Assembly (NCBI GenBank): GCA_024760905.1
Contig: CM045735.1
Coordinates: 34,024,749 to 34,088,748, forward strand
DNA from: Plotosus lineatus
Lineage: Eukaryota > Chordata > Actinopteri > Siluriformes > Plotosidae
Length of the DNA: 64,000 nt
Reading direction: 5' to 3'
Below the pieces are notes generated by a model. It was not told where the DNA came from. It searched no databases and was given only the letters and a program-made list of their open reading frames with translations. The position numbers and the translations under genes were made by a program. Of this stretch, positions 45,022 to 54,240 are shown piece after piece. Numbering within the stretch: the stretch's first letter is position 1; each line of letters starts with the position of its first letter.

Positions 45022-46612
45022 CAATGGATTGCAAAAGTATTCACAACCATGACCATAACTCAATTTCTCAGAACAGAACAAAGCAAAAGTGAGTTCCACC
45101 TGTTTATTTGAAAGGAAACAGCACAGACACAACAATCCATCACTGTTGTTGTTCATAAGCACTCTTTACTATGAATAGAGTGCAAAAGTCTGTATTTCAT
45201 TGTTGAAAAAGTATTCACACCTTGCACCGAAGATGTTATTTTGAGTTGAAAATGATTGTATACTATAAACTATTGCATCACAGTGTCACAGGACTGTATT
45301 CAGTCACTTGTGACTTGTATAGGCTTGATTTCTCCCTATAAATAGTGCCTAATATTCACTTGTCCACAATTATCCCATGATTGTCAGCAGACAACAGTCA
45401 TGAAGTCCAAGGAGCTGTCAGAAGACCTGAGAAAGAAAGTTGTAGAGAAGCATAGAGATGGGCAAAGCTATGTAGCCATCGTGAGTTCACTCAATGTGCC
45501 AAAAAGTACTAATGCATCACTGGTCCAGAAATGGAAGCGCCAGGGTAGCACTATGAATCTCCGAAAAACGGGCAACCCTCCAAGATCACGACAAAAGACA
45601 AGATGAAACTGCTCAGGGAAGCCAGAGCAAACCCCTAAGTCACTCTTGAAGACCTGAAGAAGTCTCTCCAGGGTACTGGGACTGATGTACACAAGTCCAC
45701 AATATCCCACACTTTACACAAGGAAGGTTTCTGTGGGCGTGTCGCAAAGAAGAAGCCATATCTGAAGAAACAACATCTCAAGGCTCGTTTGCAGTATGCT
45801 ACCAAACATCTGAAAGACACTCCTGCGATGTGAGAACGTGTGATCTGGTCAAATGAAACGAAAGTAGAACTTTTTGGCCTGAACACCAAGAGGTACGTTT
45901 GGCGCAAAGCCAACACAGCTGATCATCCGGCTCATACCATCCCTAGCGTGAAACATGGAGGTGGGAGCATAATGCCATGGGGCTGTTTCTCTTCCTCCGG
46001 TCTGGGTGAGCTTGTCCGTGTGCAAGGGATTATGAATAGTGCAAAATATATTGACATCCTGGAGAAAAACCTCTTCAAGTCTGCAAAAAGCCTGAGCCTT
46101 GGGAGGAAGTTCACCTTTCAGCAGGATAATGATCCAAAGCATATGGCTCGAGTGACACAAGAATGGCTCAAGAAGAAGAAAGTGAAGGTTCTAGACTGGC
46201 CCAGTCAAAGCCCAGATCTCAACCCGATAGAAAACCTATGGAGGGATCTGAAGATTGCCGTCCATCGAAGGTCACCAAGTAACCTGACTCAGCTGGAGCA
46301 GTATTGCAAAGAGGAGAGGGCAAAACTGTCCAAGGACCATTGCGCAAAATTCGTTGATGGCTATCCAAAGCGATTGGAAGCTGTTATTGCTGCTAAAGGA
46401 GCTGCAACCAAGTACTGATCATGACTTAATGACTTAGTGTGAATACTTTGCAAAAGTCTGTATTTCATTGTTGCAAATCTATTCATAGTAAAACAGTGAT
46501 GGATTATTGTGTCTGTGCTATTTCCTTTCATATAAACAGGTGAAACTCACTTTTGCTTTGTTCTGAGAAATGGAGTTTTTGTGATGGATGTGAATACTTT
46601 TGCCACCCACTG
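45022..46612 (+). mobile_element. Tc1-E element, complete, with TA target duplication
   Basis: It starts CAATGGATTGCAAAAGTATT and ends with the inverse-like 'gaatacttttgccacccactg', with TA at 45,020-45,021 and 46,613-46,614. It is 1,591 bp, the usual Tc1 length. Removing it and one TA restores 'acacatatacatg', exactly the sequence of the R1 copy at 43,914-43,926. Confidence 0.93.
45400..46418 (+). pseudogene. Tc1-E transposase pseudogene
   Basis: From the ATG at 45,400: MKSKELSEDLRKKVVEKHRD, a Tc1 helix-turn-helix, then LVQKWKRQGSTMNL. One frameshift lies near 45,600. The next frame carries stops at 45,636 and 45,831, and then an open stretch covers most of the catalytic domain. The usual first Asp is Asn here (IWSNETKVELFG). 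The second Asp (FQQDNDPKHMARVTQEWL) and the Glu (NPIENLWRDLKIAV) are present. It ends AAKGAATKY at 46,418. Total length about 340 codons matches the family. A dead but little-decayed copy. Confidence 0.9.
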
Positions 46613-46614
46613 TA

Positions 46615-46709
46615 TACATGTATGTATACGTCGGTGATCCTACTTTGCGAATTTCGATGGTCAAGTGGGGATCTCGGTCCCAATAAACGACGGAAAGTGA
46701 GGGACTCCT
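46615..46709 (+). mobile_element. R1 short element, right part
   Basis: It resumes with 'tacatgtatgtatacgtc', then 'gatcctactttgcgaatttcg' and a worn terminal repeat GAGGGACTCC. Confidence 0.8.
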
Positions 46710-46744
46710 ATCTATCTATATATATATATCTATATATATATATC

Positions 46745-46810
<66 letters not shown>
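46710..46810. repeat. (TA)n-(CA)n compound microsatellite
   Basis: About 50 bases of TA-type and 45 bases of CA repeat. Confidence 0.9.
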
Positions 46811-46815
<5 letters not shown>

Positions 46816-47645
46816 CGACGTGATAAGCGCCCAGGGTGTCTTAAAAATTGGAGTGGTTGGGCGCTTATTAAAATGTCACCAGTTGAGCTTATTCCCACTA
46901 AGGTTGAAAACATGAATAATAACAGAACAATAAAAGAGTTTTACTGGTATTTGTGTTATTCATTTTTGTAGTATCAACCAAACTGCTCACACGAAAGCTG
47001 AAAATAAACAGAAAACAGCATTTAAAAAAAAAAAAAAGATCCCTTACTTTTCCCTCCCGGTGCTGTTCCTTAAAACAATTCCTGGGAAGGAAAATTGAGC
47101 CATTCAACACCGTCAACTTTAGCACATGGCACACTGAACCAATCAATACGAACATAAACAAAAGCACATGGCCAGGAACGACTTTTAAATTCATCAAGTT
47201 AGTGAGCAGGAGAATCGGGAGAAAAATCCTCGTCATCACTTTCTGATAGGTCCATATCTGGCGCATCGCTTTATTCATTCAGAGCGTCCAAAACTTTTGC
47301 AGTAGCAGTTTATTGGTTCATCGGTTGTTGGACACTTACCAAGAGAACACAGCAAAATATTTTCCTGGTTTTTTTAAAGCATGGCGGAACAATCAAATGT
47401 GTTGTTACTGATGAACATTATAGACATTCCCCAGTGGCAGGGGGTCTTGATGTACCGTGTAAACTCACTTTTACAGACAGTGAACACCTCATTTTACGGG
47501 TACAGAGACTGATCGAATAAAATTGGTAAGTTTGAGCGACCATTTTGCTCCCAGTACACATAGGTGGTTATTAGACCAAAGATTAAAAAAAAAAAAAAAA
47601 AAAAAAAAAACCCATTGGGATGGGGGGGCTTATTATGTCGAATAC
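46811..47645 (-). mobile_element. DNA transposon with GTATTCGAC terminal repeats
   Basis: The left end GTATTCGACGTGATAAGCGC is mirrored at the right (GCTTATTATGTCGAATAC). About 835 bp. The flanks are CA/GT repeat, so target duplication is unclear. On the minus strand near 47,275-47,190 a frame reads DAPDMDLSESDDEDFSPDSP and stops, like the acidic C-terminus of a transposase. No catalytic motif is seen. Family unassigned. Confidence 0.65.
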
Positions 47646-47657
47646 AGTGTGTGCGTT

Positions 47658-47719
<62 letters not shown>
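47584..47719. repeat. Poly-A and (TA)n tracts
   Basis: A run of about 27 A at 47,584 and (TA)n at about 47,664-47,719. Confidence 0.85.
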
Positions 47720-47722
<3 letters not shown>

Positions 47723-47763
47723 TAGGTATGTATGTATATATTTTAATAGTTAATGCTCAGTAC

Positions 47764-47955
47764 CCTTCCCGAGTTGTCTCTCCTTAGCCAAAAGGAGAAC
47801 ATCGACGTTACGGTGCTCTTGAAGGGCGGCAGTCAAGATGGCCCCCTCCTGGGCGAACAGGAAGACCAGTGGTATGGTCATATCCTCCGTGGACTCCCCG
47901 TCTCCCACCATTTGGAACAGAGGGGTTTCGGCACTGCTGCTGTCCTCTTGTTGGT
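47764..47955 (-). CDS. edem3: edem3-type exon: end of PA domain (11th exon seen)
   Basis: The acceptor CTCTTGACCTCTTAG precedes the exon on the minus strand. The first two bases (AC) complete the Asp codon started by the exon at 50,246. It reads QQEDSSSAETPLFQMVGDGE, then STEDMTIPLVFLFAQEGAIL, close to the matching part of vertebrate EDEM3 (ETxPLFQMxGDG, IPxxFLFxxEG). This is the second half of the protease-associated domain. The 3' border is uncertain. If a GTACTG donor is used the exon ends at 47,764 with one base over; otherwise the frame runs on to a stop at 47,750, giving a short C-terminus. Confidence 0.85.
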
Positions 47956-48004
47956 CTAAGAGGTCAAGAGAAAGAGGCAATAATAAGTACAATAACTAAG
48001 AATG

Positions 48005-48295
48005 GGAAACTGAAGTGAAAGAAGGTCATGAATTCAAGTCTGAGGCGCAGTTATTTCTGTGTGGAGTTGGAATGTTCCAATGCTTTTGTGGGTTTCCTCT
48101 GGATACTCTAGGTTTCCTCCCACATCCCAAAGATATGCGCAGGGGCTAATTGTCTGTTCCAAATTGGTGTTGATGTCGGTGTGAATGTTTTTGTGTGTGT
48201 TGCCCTACAATGGTATGCAAACTGTTTCTGGTGTACAAATCCTTTGAACCATGTCAGCTGACATAGGCTGAGTAAAATTAAGCAGTTCAGCAAAT
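48005..48295 (+). mobile_element. SINE-B copy
   Basis: Body and tail of SINE-B: 'ttatttctgtgtggagttgg', 'gggtttcctctggatactctagg', 'gttgccctacaatggtatgc', 'gacataggctgag'. The head is worn. Confidence 0.75.
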
Positions 48296-48618
48296 AAAGA
48301 GGAAGGTGCTTTCCTAGTATAAATTTGACCTGCTTTAGATGCTACCAATTTTCTCACCATTAGAGGTGACAACACAGAGGTGCAAGCCTTTAGAAATTAA
48401 TTCTCTGAGCTCATACAGTGCTTCACTGGAATGCTCCATGTTTATTAAAGTGTGTTACTGAAGACTCAGAGCAACAGAATTTCAATTAGTACATTTTTAA
48501 TGTATTTTTAAATATCTTTCATTAGCTGAAAGATACTTAAACATCCATGGGTGGGGTATACTTGAGTGCTAGGGTGCTTCCACCATGCAGCATAGATAAA
48601 TCTAGCAAATAAACACTA
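48296..48618. other. Intronic sequence, nothing recognised
   Basis: Located in the intron downstream of the 50,246 exon. No repeat family is visible. Confidence 0.45.
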
Positions 48619-49373
48619 TAGTCATCCCTTGCCACTTTGTGAATTGAATTTTGCAGCCTCGGTGCATTGCCGTATTTTCCATAAGTATCCAAAATCAAAA
48701 AATATTCATAAAAAATTCAAAATTCGCGCTGAAACTCGCATGTACACAAGAAGCGGAAGGCAGGGACCCAAGGCAGGCTGCGTCCATTGTTTACAAACGA
48801 CAGACTGAAGTGCCCCTCCCCTCCAGTCCCAGTTCAGGCAGGGACCACCCACTCAACTCAATCTCGCAAGCTGATTGGCTTAGACGTGTGAAACAGTAGC
48901 CTTGCACATTCCCGTAGGAATTTTTGTGATTTTGTGATCGTCCTGCACCATCTAAGGCATCCAATGAGCCCAAGAAAAAGCGAAATATGATGACAGTGAC
49001 CCAAAAAGTGAAGTTGCTACATATGCTGATGGCAGGCAATACGTATGCCCATGTAGCACGCCATTACAGCATAAATGAATCTACCGTGCGTGACATCAAA
49101 AAAGACTAAGATTAAGATCAAGCGGAGAAGAGCTATTGACAGAGGTGAGTACAGTACTTAAAGTATTTATATATAAATTCTATTTAAATATTAATACATT
49201 ACCGTATTTACATATGCATATAACTGTGTAACGTTTAATATACACTTCTTGATATTGTATAGACGCGAAAACATATACGTATGGTAGAAATGAGAGGGGT
49301 GATCCTACTTCGCGGTTTTTCGATTATCGCGGCCTGGTCTGGTCTATTATCCGCGAAATTCAAGGAGTGACTG
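48619..49373 (+). mobile_element. Tigger-C non-autonomous element
   Basis: Ends TAGTCATCCCTTGCCACTTT and, inverted, CAGTCACTCCTTGAATTTCG, with TA at 48,617-48,618 and 49,374-49,375. About 755 bp, inside an edem3 intron. It keeps only a DNA-binding segment of the transposase. Confidence 0.82.
48970..49108 (+). pseudogene. Tigger-C transposase N-terminal fragment (HTH)
   Basis: The plus frame reads PKKKRNMMTVTQKVKLLHML, then MAGNTYAHVARHYSINESTV and RDIKKD, and stops at 49,106. This is the CENP-B/pogo helix-turn-helix (KVKLLxML...GxxYAxVxRHYxINESTVRxIKK). The catalytic domain is absent. No initiation codon is at the usual place unless an internal ATG is used. Confidence 0.8.
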
Positions 49374-49375
49374 TA

Positions 49376-49654
49376 CATGTTAACTGGTTTTAATTACCCA
49401 CGTGCTCATCCTAATACATGTTCTATAGTACATGAACAAATTATAGAAAAATCTTTTCAAGGACACTCAAGGTCAAAAGATAAGTGTCTCATCTGAAAGT
49501 CTTACCGGGTTGTCTATTACCGTTCTGTATTAACCAAATGTCTACTGGCACTCATTTCACCAAAAACCTGTAACCTTGATTTGTACCTTTCAAGATAGTC
49601 AAGGTCAAAGCTAACTGGCTCATTTGAGAAGCCATATAAAGAACATTACATACA
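49376..49654. other. Intronic sequence, nothing recognised
   Basis: Contains 'caaggtcaaa' phrases repeated twice (49,466 and 49,601), probably old repeat sequence. Confidence 0.4.
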
Positions 49655-50215
49655 TTTGCCAAACTACTTAATCCTGTTACGGTTGGGTGAAGACTGAAGC
49701 CTATCTTGGCCATCTTTTGTATTTTGCGTAGACCCCTAACAGCTTGTCAGACCATCGGAGGGAAACACATTAACCATTGGGTTATCAAAGGCGGGATATG
49801 TCTCTCACTGTCTATGGTGAGAGGCATGTAAAAGAACCATTGCTGACTTTCGTAAAGAGTAGCTGCAAAGTCGTCAGCGTGTTTCTGTCCCTTGCTAAAA
49901 AGGGTTGTGACAGGAAGGGCATCCGACCTAAAAACCTCTGCCAAATCAAACGTGCGAATCAGATGATTCGCTGTGGTGACTCCCGAGTAAAAGGGAAAAA
50001 GCCGAAAGGACGACAGACTCACATCTAAGGGCTATAAGGGACAAACAATTCTCCGAACATGCAGGTCTTTGAACTGCGAGGAGAAACCGCACTCCTGTAC
50101 CTGGAAGAAACCCAACCCAAGCACATGGACCTGCCAAGCCCTGGGCTCAAATGTAAGACCTTCTTACGGAGTCACATGTGCCAATGGCTACGCCACATTG
50201 CCACCCTAATGTCCA
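49655..50215 (-). mobile_element. SINE-B copy (minus) split by a SINE-A
   Basis: The inverted SINE-B 3' end at 49,655-49,775 and its 5' part at 50,023-50,215 (CTCAAATGTAAGACCTTCTT, 'gcaatgtggcgtagcc' inverse) surround a SINE-A insertion. Confidence 0.7.
49776..50022 (+). mobile_element. SINE-A copy, head truncated
   Basis: It starts in the body (TGGGTTATCAAAGGCGGGAT) and ends with the LINE-like tail (GATGATTCGCTGTGGTGACT, AAAGCCGAAAGGA). It lies within SINE-B. Confidence 0.82.
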
Positions 50216-50245
50216 TATAAATCAAAATAACTCAGCTGAGCTCAC

Positions 50246-50411
50246 CGATGAAAATGACTCCAATGGCTCCTGCCTGCTGTAATCGTCGAGCTTTAGCAGC
50301 AAACATGCAGTTTCCTCTCAGTGCTACAGCTATGTGGCCCTTCAGCTCCAATGAATTCTCTATGTGTCCACATGCTGTGTATGGAATGGTCTTTACTATC
50401 CTACCCTTTAC
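50246..50411 (-). CDS. edem3: edem3-type exon: start of PA domain (10th exon seen)
   Basis: Acceptor CATGTAG and donor GTGAG on the minus strand. 166 bases give VKGRIVKTIPYTACGHIENS, then LKGHIAVALRGNCMFAAKAR and QQAGAIGVIFI. This is the protease-associated domain signature (GxIAxxxRGxCxFxxKAxxxQxAGAxGVI), present in EDEM3 and not in EDEM1 or EDEM2. One base is left over and is completed by the exon at 47,955. Phase 0 at the start follows the exon at 50,536. The N-terminal half of this piece is poorly conserved against EDEM3 as I recall it. Confidence 0.9.
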
Positions 50412-50535
50412 CTACATGTATGAGAGAAACAAATAAACATATAAACAGACATTTTTTAAATAAAATTTCAAACCAAAATCACATGCATATAAAATATTTC
50501 TTGAATTCTGCTCCGACCCTTCTGATCCTTCTCAC

Positions 50536-50712
50536 CCCATGCTCCTGCTTGGTGAGGTCCAATCCAAAATTGGCAGGTCCTGCTGTCAGGGCTGTTCTCC
50601 CCAAAAACGGAGGCGAGATTAGCTGCACGACAAGTGGTACCACCTCCTGTTCTTCTGGCGTACGAGTGACCTCAGCTACCAGCTTTACTCGAAATACACC
50701 TTTATCAGGGTC
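50536..50712 (-). CDS. edem3: edem3-type exon: linker before PA domain (9th exon seen)
   Basis: 59 codons in phase 0 at both ends, with donor GTGAG at 50,535-50,531. It reads DPDKGVFRVKLVAEVTRTPE, then VVQLISPPFLGRTALTAGPA and NFGLDLTKQEHG. The last part matches the conserved EDEM3 segment ([23 protein letters not shown]). The first part is more divergent. The acceptor (TCGAAG) has its T-rich tract some 15 bases upstream. Confidence 0.88.
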
Positions 50713-50829
50713 CTTCGATTTTTTTTATTTTCAGAAGAAAAAAAATACAAATAATTAAAGGTGTGAAGGTATTTTCTTGTTGTGTATTCACATAGAAAAA
50801 CAAAACAAAATGAAAGTTATCGAACCTAC

Positions 50830-50947
50830 GTGTGTTAATGAGCCACTGCTAGCGGCCATTTCTGCAAGAGGGGTAAGAGAGATGCCCATGCTTTTCAGGA
50901 ACTCAACTGGCTCAATTCCAGTGTCATGAAGAGGCAATTCAATCCCC
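50830..50947 (-). CDS. edem3: edem3-type exon: after the GH47 domain (8th exon seen)
   Basis: Acceptor GCACAG. The first base completes the AG carried over from the 51,662 exon as Arg. It reads GIELPLHDTGIEPVEFLKSM, then GISLTPLAEMAASSGSLTH. The piece FLKSMGISL resembles the EDEM3 segment LKKMGVSL. The donor GTAGGT at 50,829-50,824 keeps phase 0 with the next exon; the alternative GTTCGA, 4 bases on, would break it. Confidence 0.85.
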
Positions 50948-51007
50948 CTGTGCATGCAGGAGAAGTCAGAGAAAAATGGTTAAAGTGGTCGAAACAGTGA
51001 CCTATGG

Positions 51008-51268
51008 TGGGATGGTGGCATATTGGTTAGCACGTCTGACCCACCGCAAGCATGTCTTGGGTTTGGGTGTTTTCTACATGGAGATTACCTGTCCTCCCTA
51101 TGCTTGTGGGTTTCCTGCAGGTACACCGGTTTCCCACCCACAGTCAAGACATGCACAACTGGCGAAACGGCTGTTTTATGTTATTCCTTGGTGCGAGTTG
51201 AGTGTGAATGGTTGTGTTTTTGCATTGTCATGGTCTGGCGAACTGTTCAGGGTGTATATACTAGTAGG
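51008..51268 (+). mobile_element. SINE-B copy in edem3 intron
   Basis: The head 'ggtggcatattggttagcacg', the body 'ttgtgggtttcctgcaggtac', 'ccgtttcccacccacagtcaagacatgc' and the tail 'ggcgaactgttcagggtgtata'. Nearly full length. Confidence 0.8.
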
Positions 51269-51661
51269 TAGAAATAATGGCCTTAAAGATATTAGAGATA
51301 CTTCACTAACATGTGATTTTATTGGAAATACAAACTAAAATGTTTATATGTTGTAAATGTAGACTTTGCTGATATATTGTGGTGTTACTGAGGAATAAAA
51401 ATTAACGTTTATAAAAATCAGCATTTTATAGGGCAAAAATGGCTAAAAGCGCCATCTGCTGGTTAAAATTCTTGTACCTTGTAAAGCCCAGACTACAATA
51501 GAGGCACCTGTTCAGTATTATGATTATTCTTTTTAACATTTTCAAATATATGGTGATGAAGATTCATTACTGTGACTGCACTTTGGGTCAGGTTAGGCAC
51601 CAAGCTGATGGGAACTTTACAGTACAGAACATGAATAAGCACAATAAAATAATAATTTTAC
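51269..51661. other. edem3 intronic sequence
   Basis: No repeat or exon was recognised. Confidence 0.5.
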
Positions 51662-51816
51662 CTAACAAAAGAGGTATGGGGTGCTCTGCCGACCCCAGTG
51701 AGGTATTTGTATCGGTCCCTGATGGTCTTAGCAAAGGAAGGGTTATTAGGGAATAGGGTCTGAGCACTAGGGCAAGCATATGTAAACATGTCCTCCTCAG
51801 GTGCGGTGTGAATGCC
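51662..51816 (-). CDS. edem3: edem3-type exon (7th exon seen)
   Basis: The acceptor TTTTTAG is strong, the donor is GTAAAA, and there are 51 codons plus AG. It reads GIHTAPEEDMFTYACPSAQT, then LFPNNPSFAKTIRDRYKYLT. EDEM3 has a comparable segment ([20 protein letters not shown]) between the mannosidase and PA regions. The match is partial but the order is right, and the phase joins both neighbours. Confidence 0.87.
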
Positions 51817-52651
51817 CTAAAAACACAAGACAATAGATCATCAGACAACTAGAGCACAGAATCACTGAAAGAAATCTCACATCCTAAAAGTTTTTATTAT
51901 TACCTCTGCCAGGAAGTTACATTTTTGGTTGGGTTTGAGTGCTTGTTCGATAGCATGACATTCCTACACTAGGAGGAGCTTTAGACAGGGATGACTTGAC
52001 TAGAATTTTGAAGATGATCCTGATCAAATTCTGGATCCAGGAAGTTTTTAAAGGATTCTTGAACATTGCGAGATAGGATGATTTTTTTTTTTTTTAAAGT
52101 GTGGTATTGCAGTAGGCCCATCAGAGGATTCTGTGTAATTTTTACTTGTAAAAGAAAATATGCAGATTTTAATTAAATTTCTAGTAGGTGGTGGGGATTT
52201 GGACCAGGACGACTCCATGAAATTTTGGAGATGATCTGGATCCAGAAATTGGTAAGAGGATTTTTAAACTTTGTGACATAGGACAACTGACATTTTGGTT
52301 CATATGGGCGGGGGTGTGTGTGTGTGTGATTACTAGGCTTGGCAGAGGATTGCACATTCAGGGTTCTCTTGTTCGTTAATATAGATTTCTGATAACTTAC
52401 AAACAAATGTACTCATAGAAATCTTGATCAGATTGTGAAGTACTGTCTTTGACTCATATTTTGAAGAACATAGAAAACTACAAGACGGCAGCGGATTCAA
52501 TTTTGCTATTTGGTACACATATGTGGTTTCCCCCATCATTAACTTTTTTGTTGTAAGGCTTTAGTGCAAATCAAATGCCACAAATTTTCACACAACAAAA
52601 ACAGCCTAGCTGATTGTTATCATGTTTAACTGGAAATCTTAGCATTGTTAC
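51817..52651. other. edem3 intronic sequence
   Basis: A T-run at about 52,081-52,095 and short GT repeats near 52,315. 'aagttacatttttggttgg' and 'ctaggaggagctttagacagggatgactt'-like phrases recur at 52,190-52,230, suggesting an old tandem or dispersed repeat. No coding sequence. Confidence 0.45.
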
Positions 52652-52817
52652 CGTGTTGTTGCTTTTACTGGGAGTCTGTGCATTAGAGAGAGAGACTGGG
52701 AGCAGATGGGCCTCAGTGGTAAAGATATAATCATCAATATCAAAAGGCAACTGACTTTTCTCAGAGAAGAGCAGATACAGGTACTTAAACATCTCAGCCA
52801 GGAAAAAGGAGTCCATC
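52652..52817 (-). CDS. edem3: edem3-type exon: catalytic-domain end (6th exon seen)
   Basis: Acceptor TGCTCCCAG, donor GTAACA, 166 bases. It reads [20 protein letters not shown], then [20 protein letters not shown], nearly identical to vertebrate EDEM3. SFFLAE(M)FKYLYLLF and the TEAH box are hallmarks of GH47 mannosidases: the Glu of FLAE is among the acidic active-site residues, and the Thr/Glu of TEAH take part in binding the calcium and sugar. This exon is the strongest evidence for the family. Confidence 0.95.
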
Positions 52818-52972
52818 CTGGGAGCACAAAGCAGTTTTACCACATCAGCCAAATTCAAAGACAGCATGGTAAACTGATCCTCAATTATCACTGCAAAATC
52901 TGATGGCAGGGATCACTGTTATTACAGCAGACATACACTTAATAGAGTGTGACGTATTCTTACCTGTCCTCA

Positions 52973-53088
52973 TGTGTCCCTGTCCTTACGTCCTGTACTG
53001 CAGCAAAGCCACAGGAAACCCGTGCATGAGTGTTCAGCTTCTCAACTATAGACTGGCCCACTTTGAGGTAATACGGGTCACCTGTAGC
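52973..53088 (-). CDS. edem3: edem3-type exon (5th exon seen)
   Basis: Acceptor TTGTCGCAG, donor GTAAGA, 116 bases, phase 0 start. It reads [20 protein letters not shown], then [20 protein letters not shown] and DR across the junction. It matches the conserved EDEM3 stretch [11 protein letters not shown]...CGFAAxxDVRTGxHEDR, with the Asp-Pro-Tyr-Tyr turn following the catalytic Glu. Confidence 0.95.
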
Positions 53089-53200
53089 CTGCGACAAAGG
53101 ATTATAATTAATATTAGTTTTGTACTATTCATTCATTTTATAAGCCGTTAAACTTACCTATGTAGCACCGCATGTTGCACATGTACAACAAATTCTAATT

Positions 53201-53220
53201 GGGGGGGGGGGGGGGGGGGG
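53201..53220. repeat. Poly-G run
   Basis: Twenty consecutive G on the plus strand, 113 bases upstream of the 53,088 acceptor on the minus strand. It could form quadruplex structure. Confidence 0.8.
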
Positions 53221-53257
53221 TTCTCTCTGAGTGTGTTAAGCCACCGACAAAGTACAC

Positions 53258-54228
53258 ATGTGCTGTTTGAAAAGAGGTGAGTGGCTAGCATTTCATGTCA
53301 CGGAGGGGGCATTTGCATGCTTTCGCCCTCCCTGTTTGGTGGTGATCGTGTTACAAAAGTGCCATGGTTTCATTGAGGGTGGAAAAAATATAGTGTTTGT
53401 TTGGTGCCCCAGTCACGTTGGCATCAAAGGTAATGAAAAGGCTGATAAACTAGCTAAGGAAGCTCTTAATCATCGTGTTTCTGAGAACAAGGTCCCCTAT
53501 ACTGACGTAAAGTGTCGTGTAAATAATTTTGTTTCTAGTCATGGCAGAGCCAGTGAGAAGAAGAGACTAACAGTAAACTTCATCTCATGAAGCCCAGTGT
53601 AAAAAGTTTATAATCTTACTCAAGTAGAACGAGTAGAAGAGAAGTAGTAGTGCTGGCCAGGACTCGTATTGGCCACACCTACATTACACACAGCTATTTA
53701 TTGAAAGGGGAGCCTGTGCCTGTGTGTGACACTTGTTCAGTCCCCCTGACTGTCAAGCACATTTTAATAGATTGCACAGATTTTGCCGAGACAAGGTACC
53801 AGCATTTTAACGTGAACAACTTGTATGATCTTCTTACTAAATTTAATGCTTCAGTAATTCTGCAGTTTTTAAAAAGATATTGAAATGTTTATAAATTCTG
53901 AATTTGTGGTATAGTTAGCATGAATTCTATTGCTAGAGTGCTGCAATTCCGCCTAAATAACAATAGACTTTTACTGTTGGTTGGAAATGTATAGGAATGC
54001 ACATTCTTAGCCAGACTCGTTTTTATTAATATTACTTTTTCACCTTTCGATTGGGTTTTTACACGAAAATTGATTGTTCGAAGAAAATGATTTGGTTTAC
54101 CTTAGCTTCATTTGTGATTTGAAATTGAACTCTTAGTAATTATACTTAATATAAAATAACCATGTTTGGCACAATATAACACACTAAATGTAGTGAAAGT
54201 GCCATTAAACTTCATTCATTCATTGGTA
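53258..54228 (+). mobile_element. RNase H-bearing LINE relic (I/Jockey-type) in edem3 intron
   Basis: At 53,330-53,590 the frame reads IVFVWCPSHVGIKGNEKADK and LAKEALNHR, the C-terminal RNase H motif (SHVGIxGNEKAD). At 53,650-53,883 it reads ARTRIGHTYITHSYLLKGEP and CDTCSVPLTVKHILIDCTDF, the HxxC-type tail that follows RNase H in such LINEs. A 3' UTR ends in (ATTC)n at 54,214-54,228. The endonuclease and RT are missing. Orientation is opposite to edem3. Confidence 0.82.
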
Positions 54229-54240
54229 ACGTAACAGTAC

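Noticed and set aside
47750..47763. Stop codon at 47,750 as the sure end of edem3
   Set aside because: Possible, but not asserted: a donor-like GTACTG just before it and a phase-compatible downstream exon leave two options.
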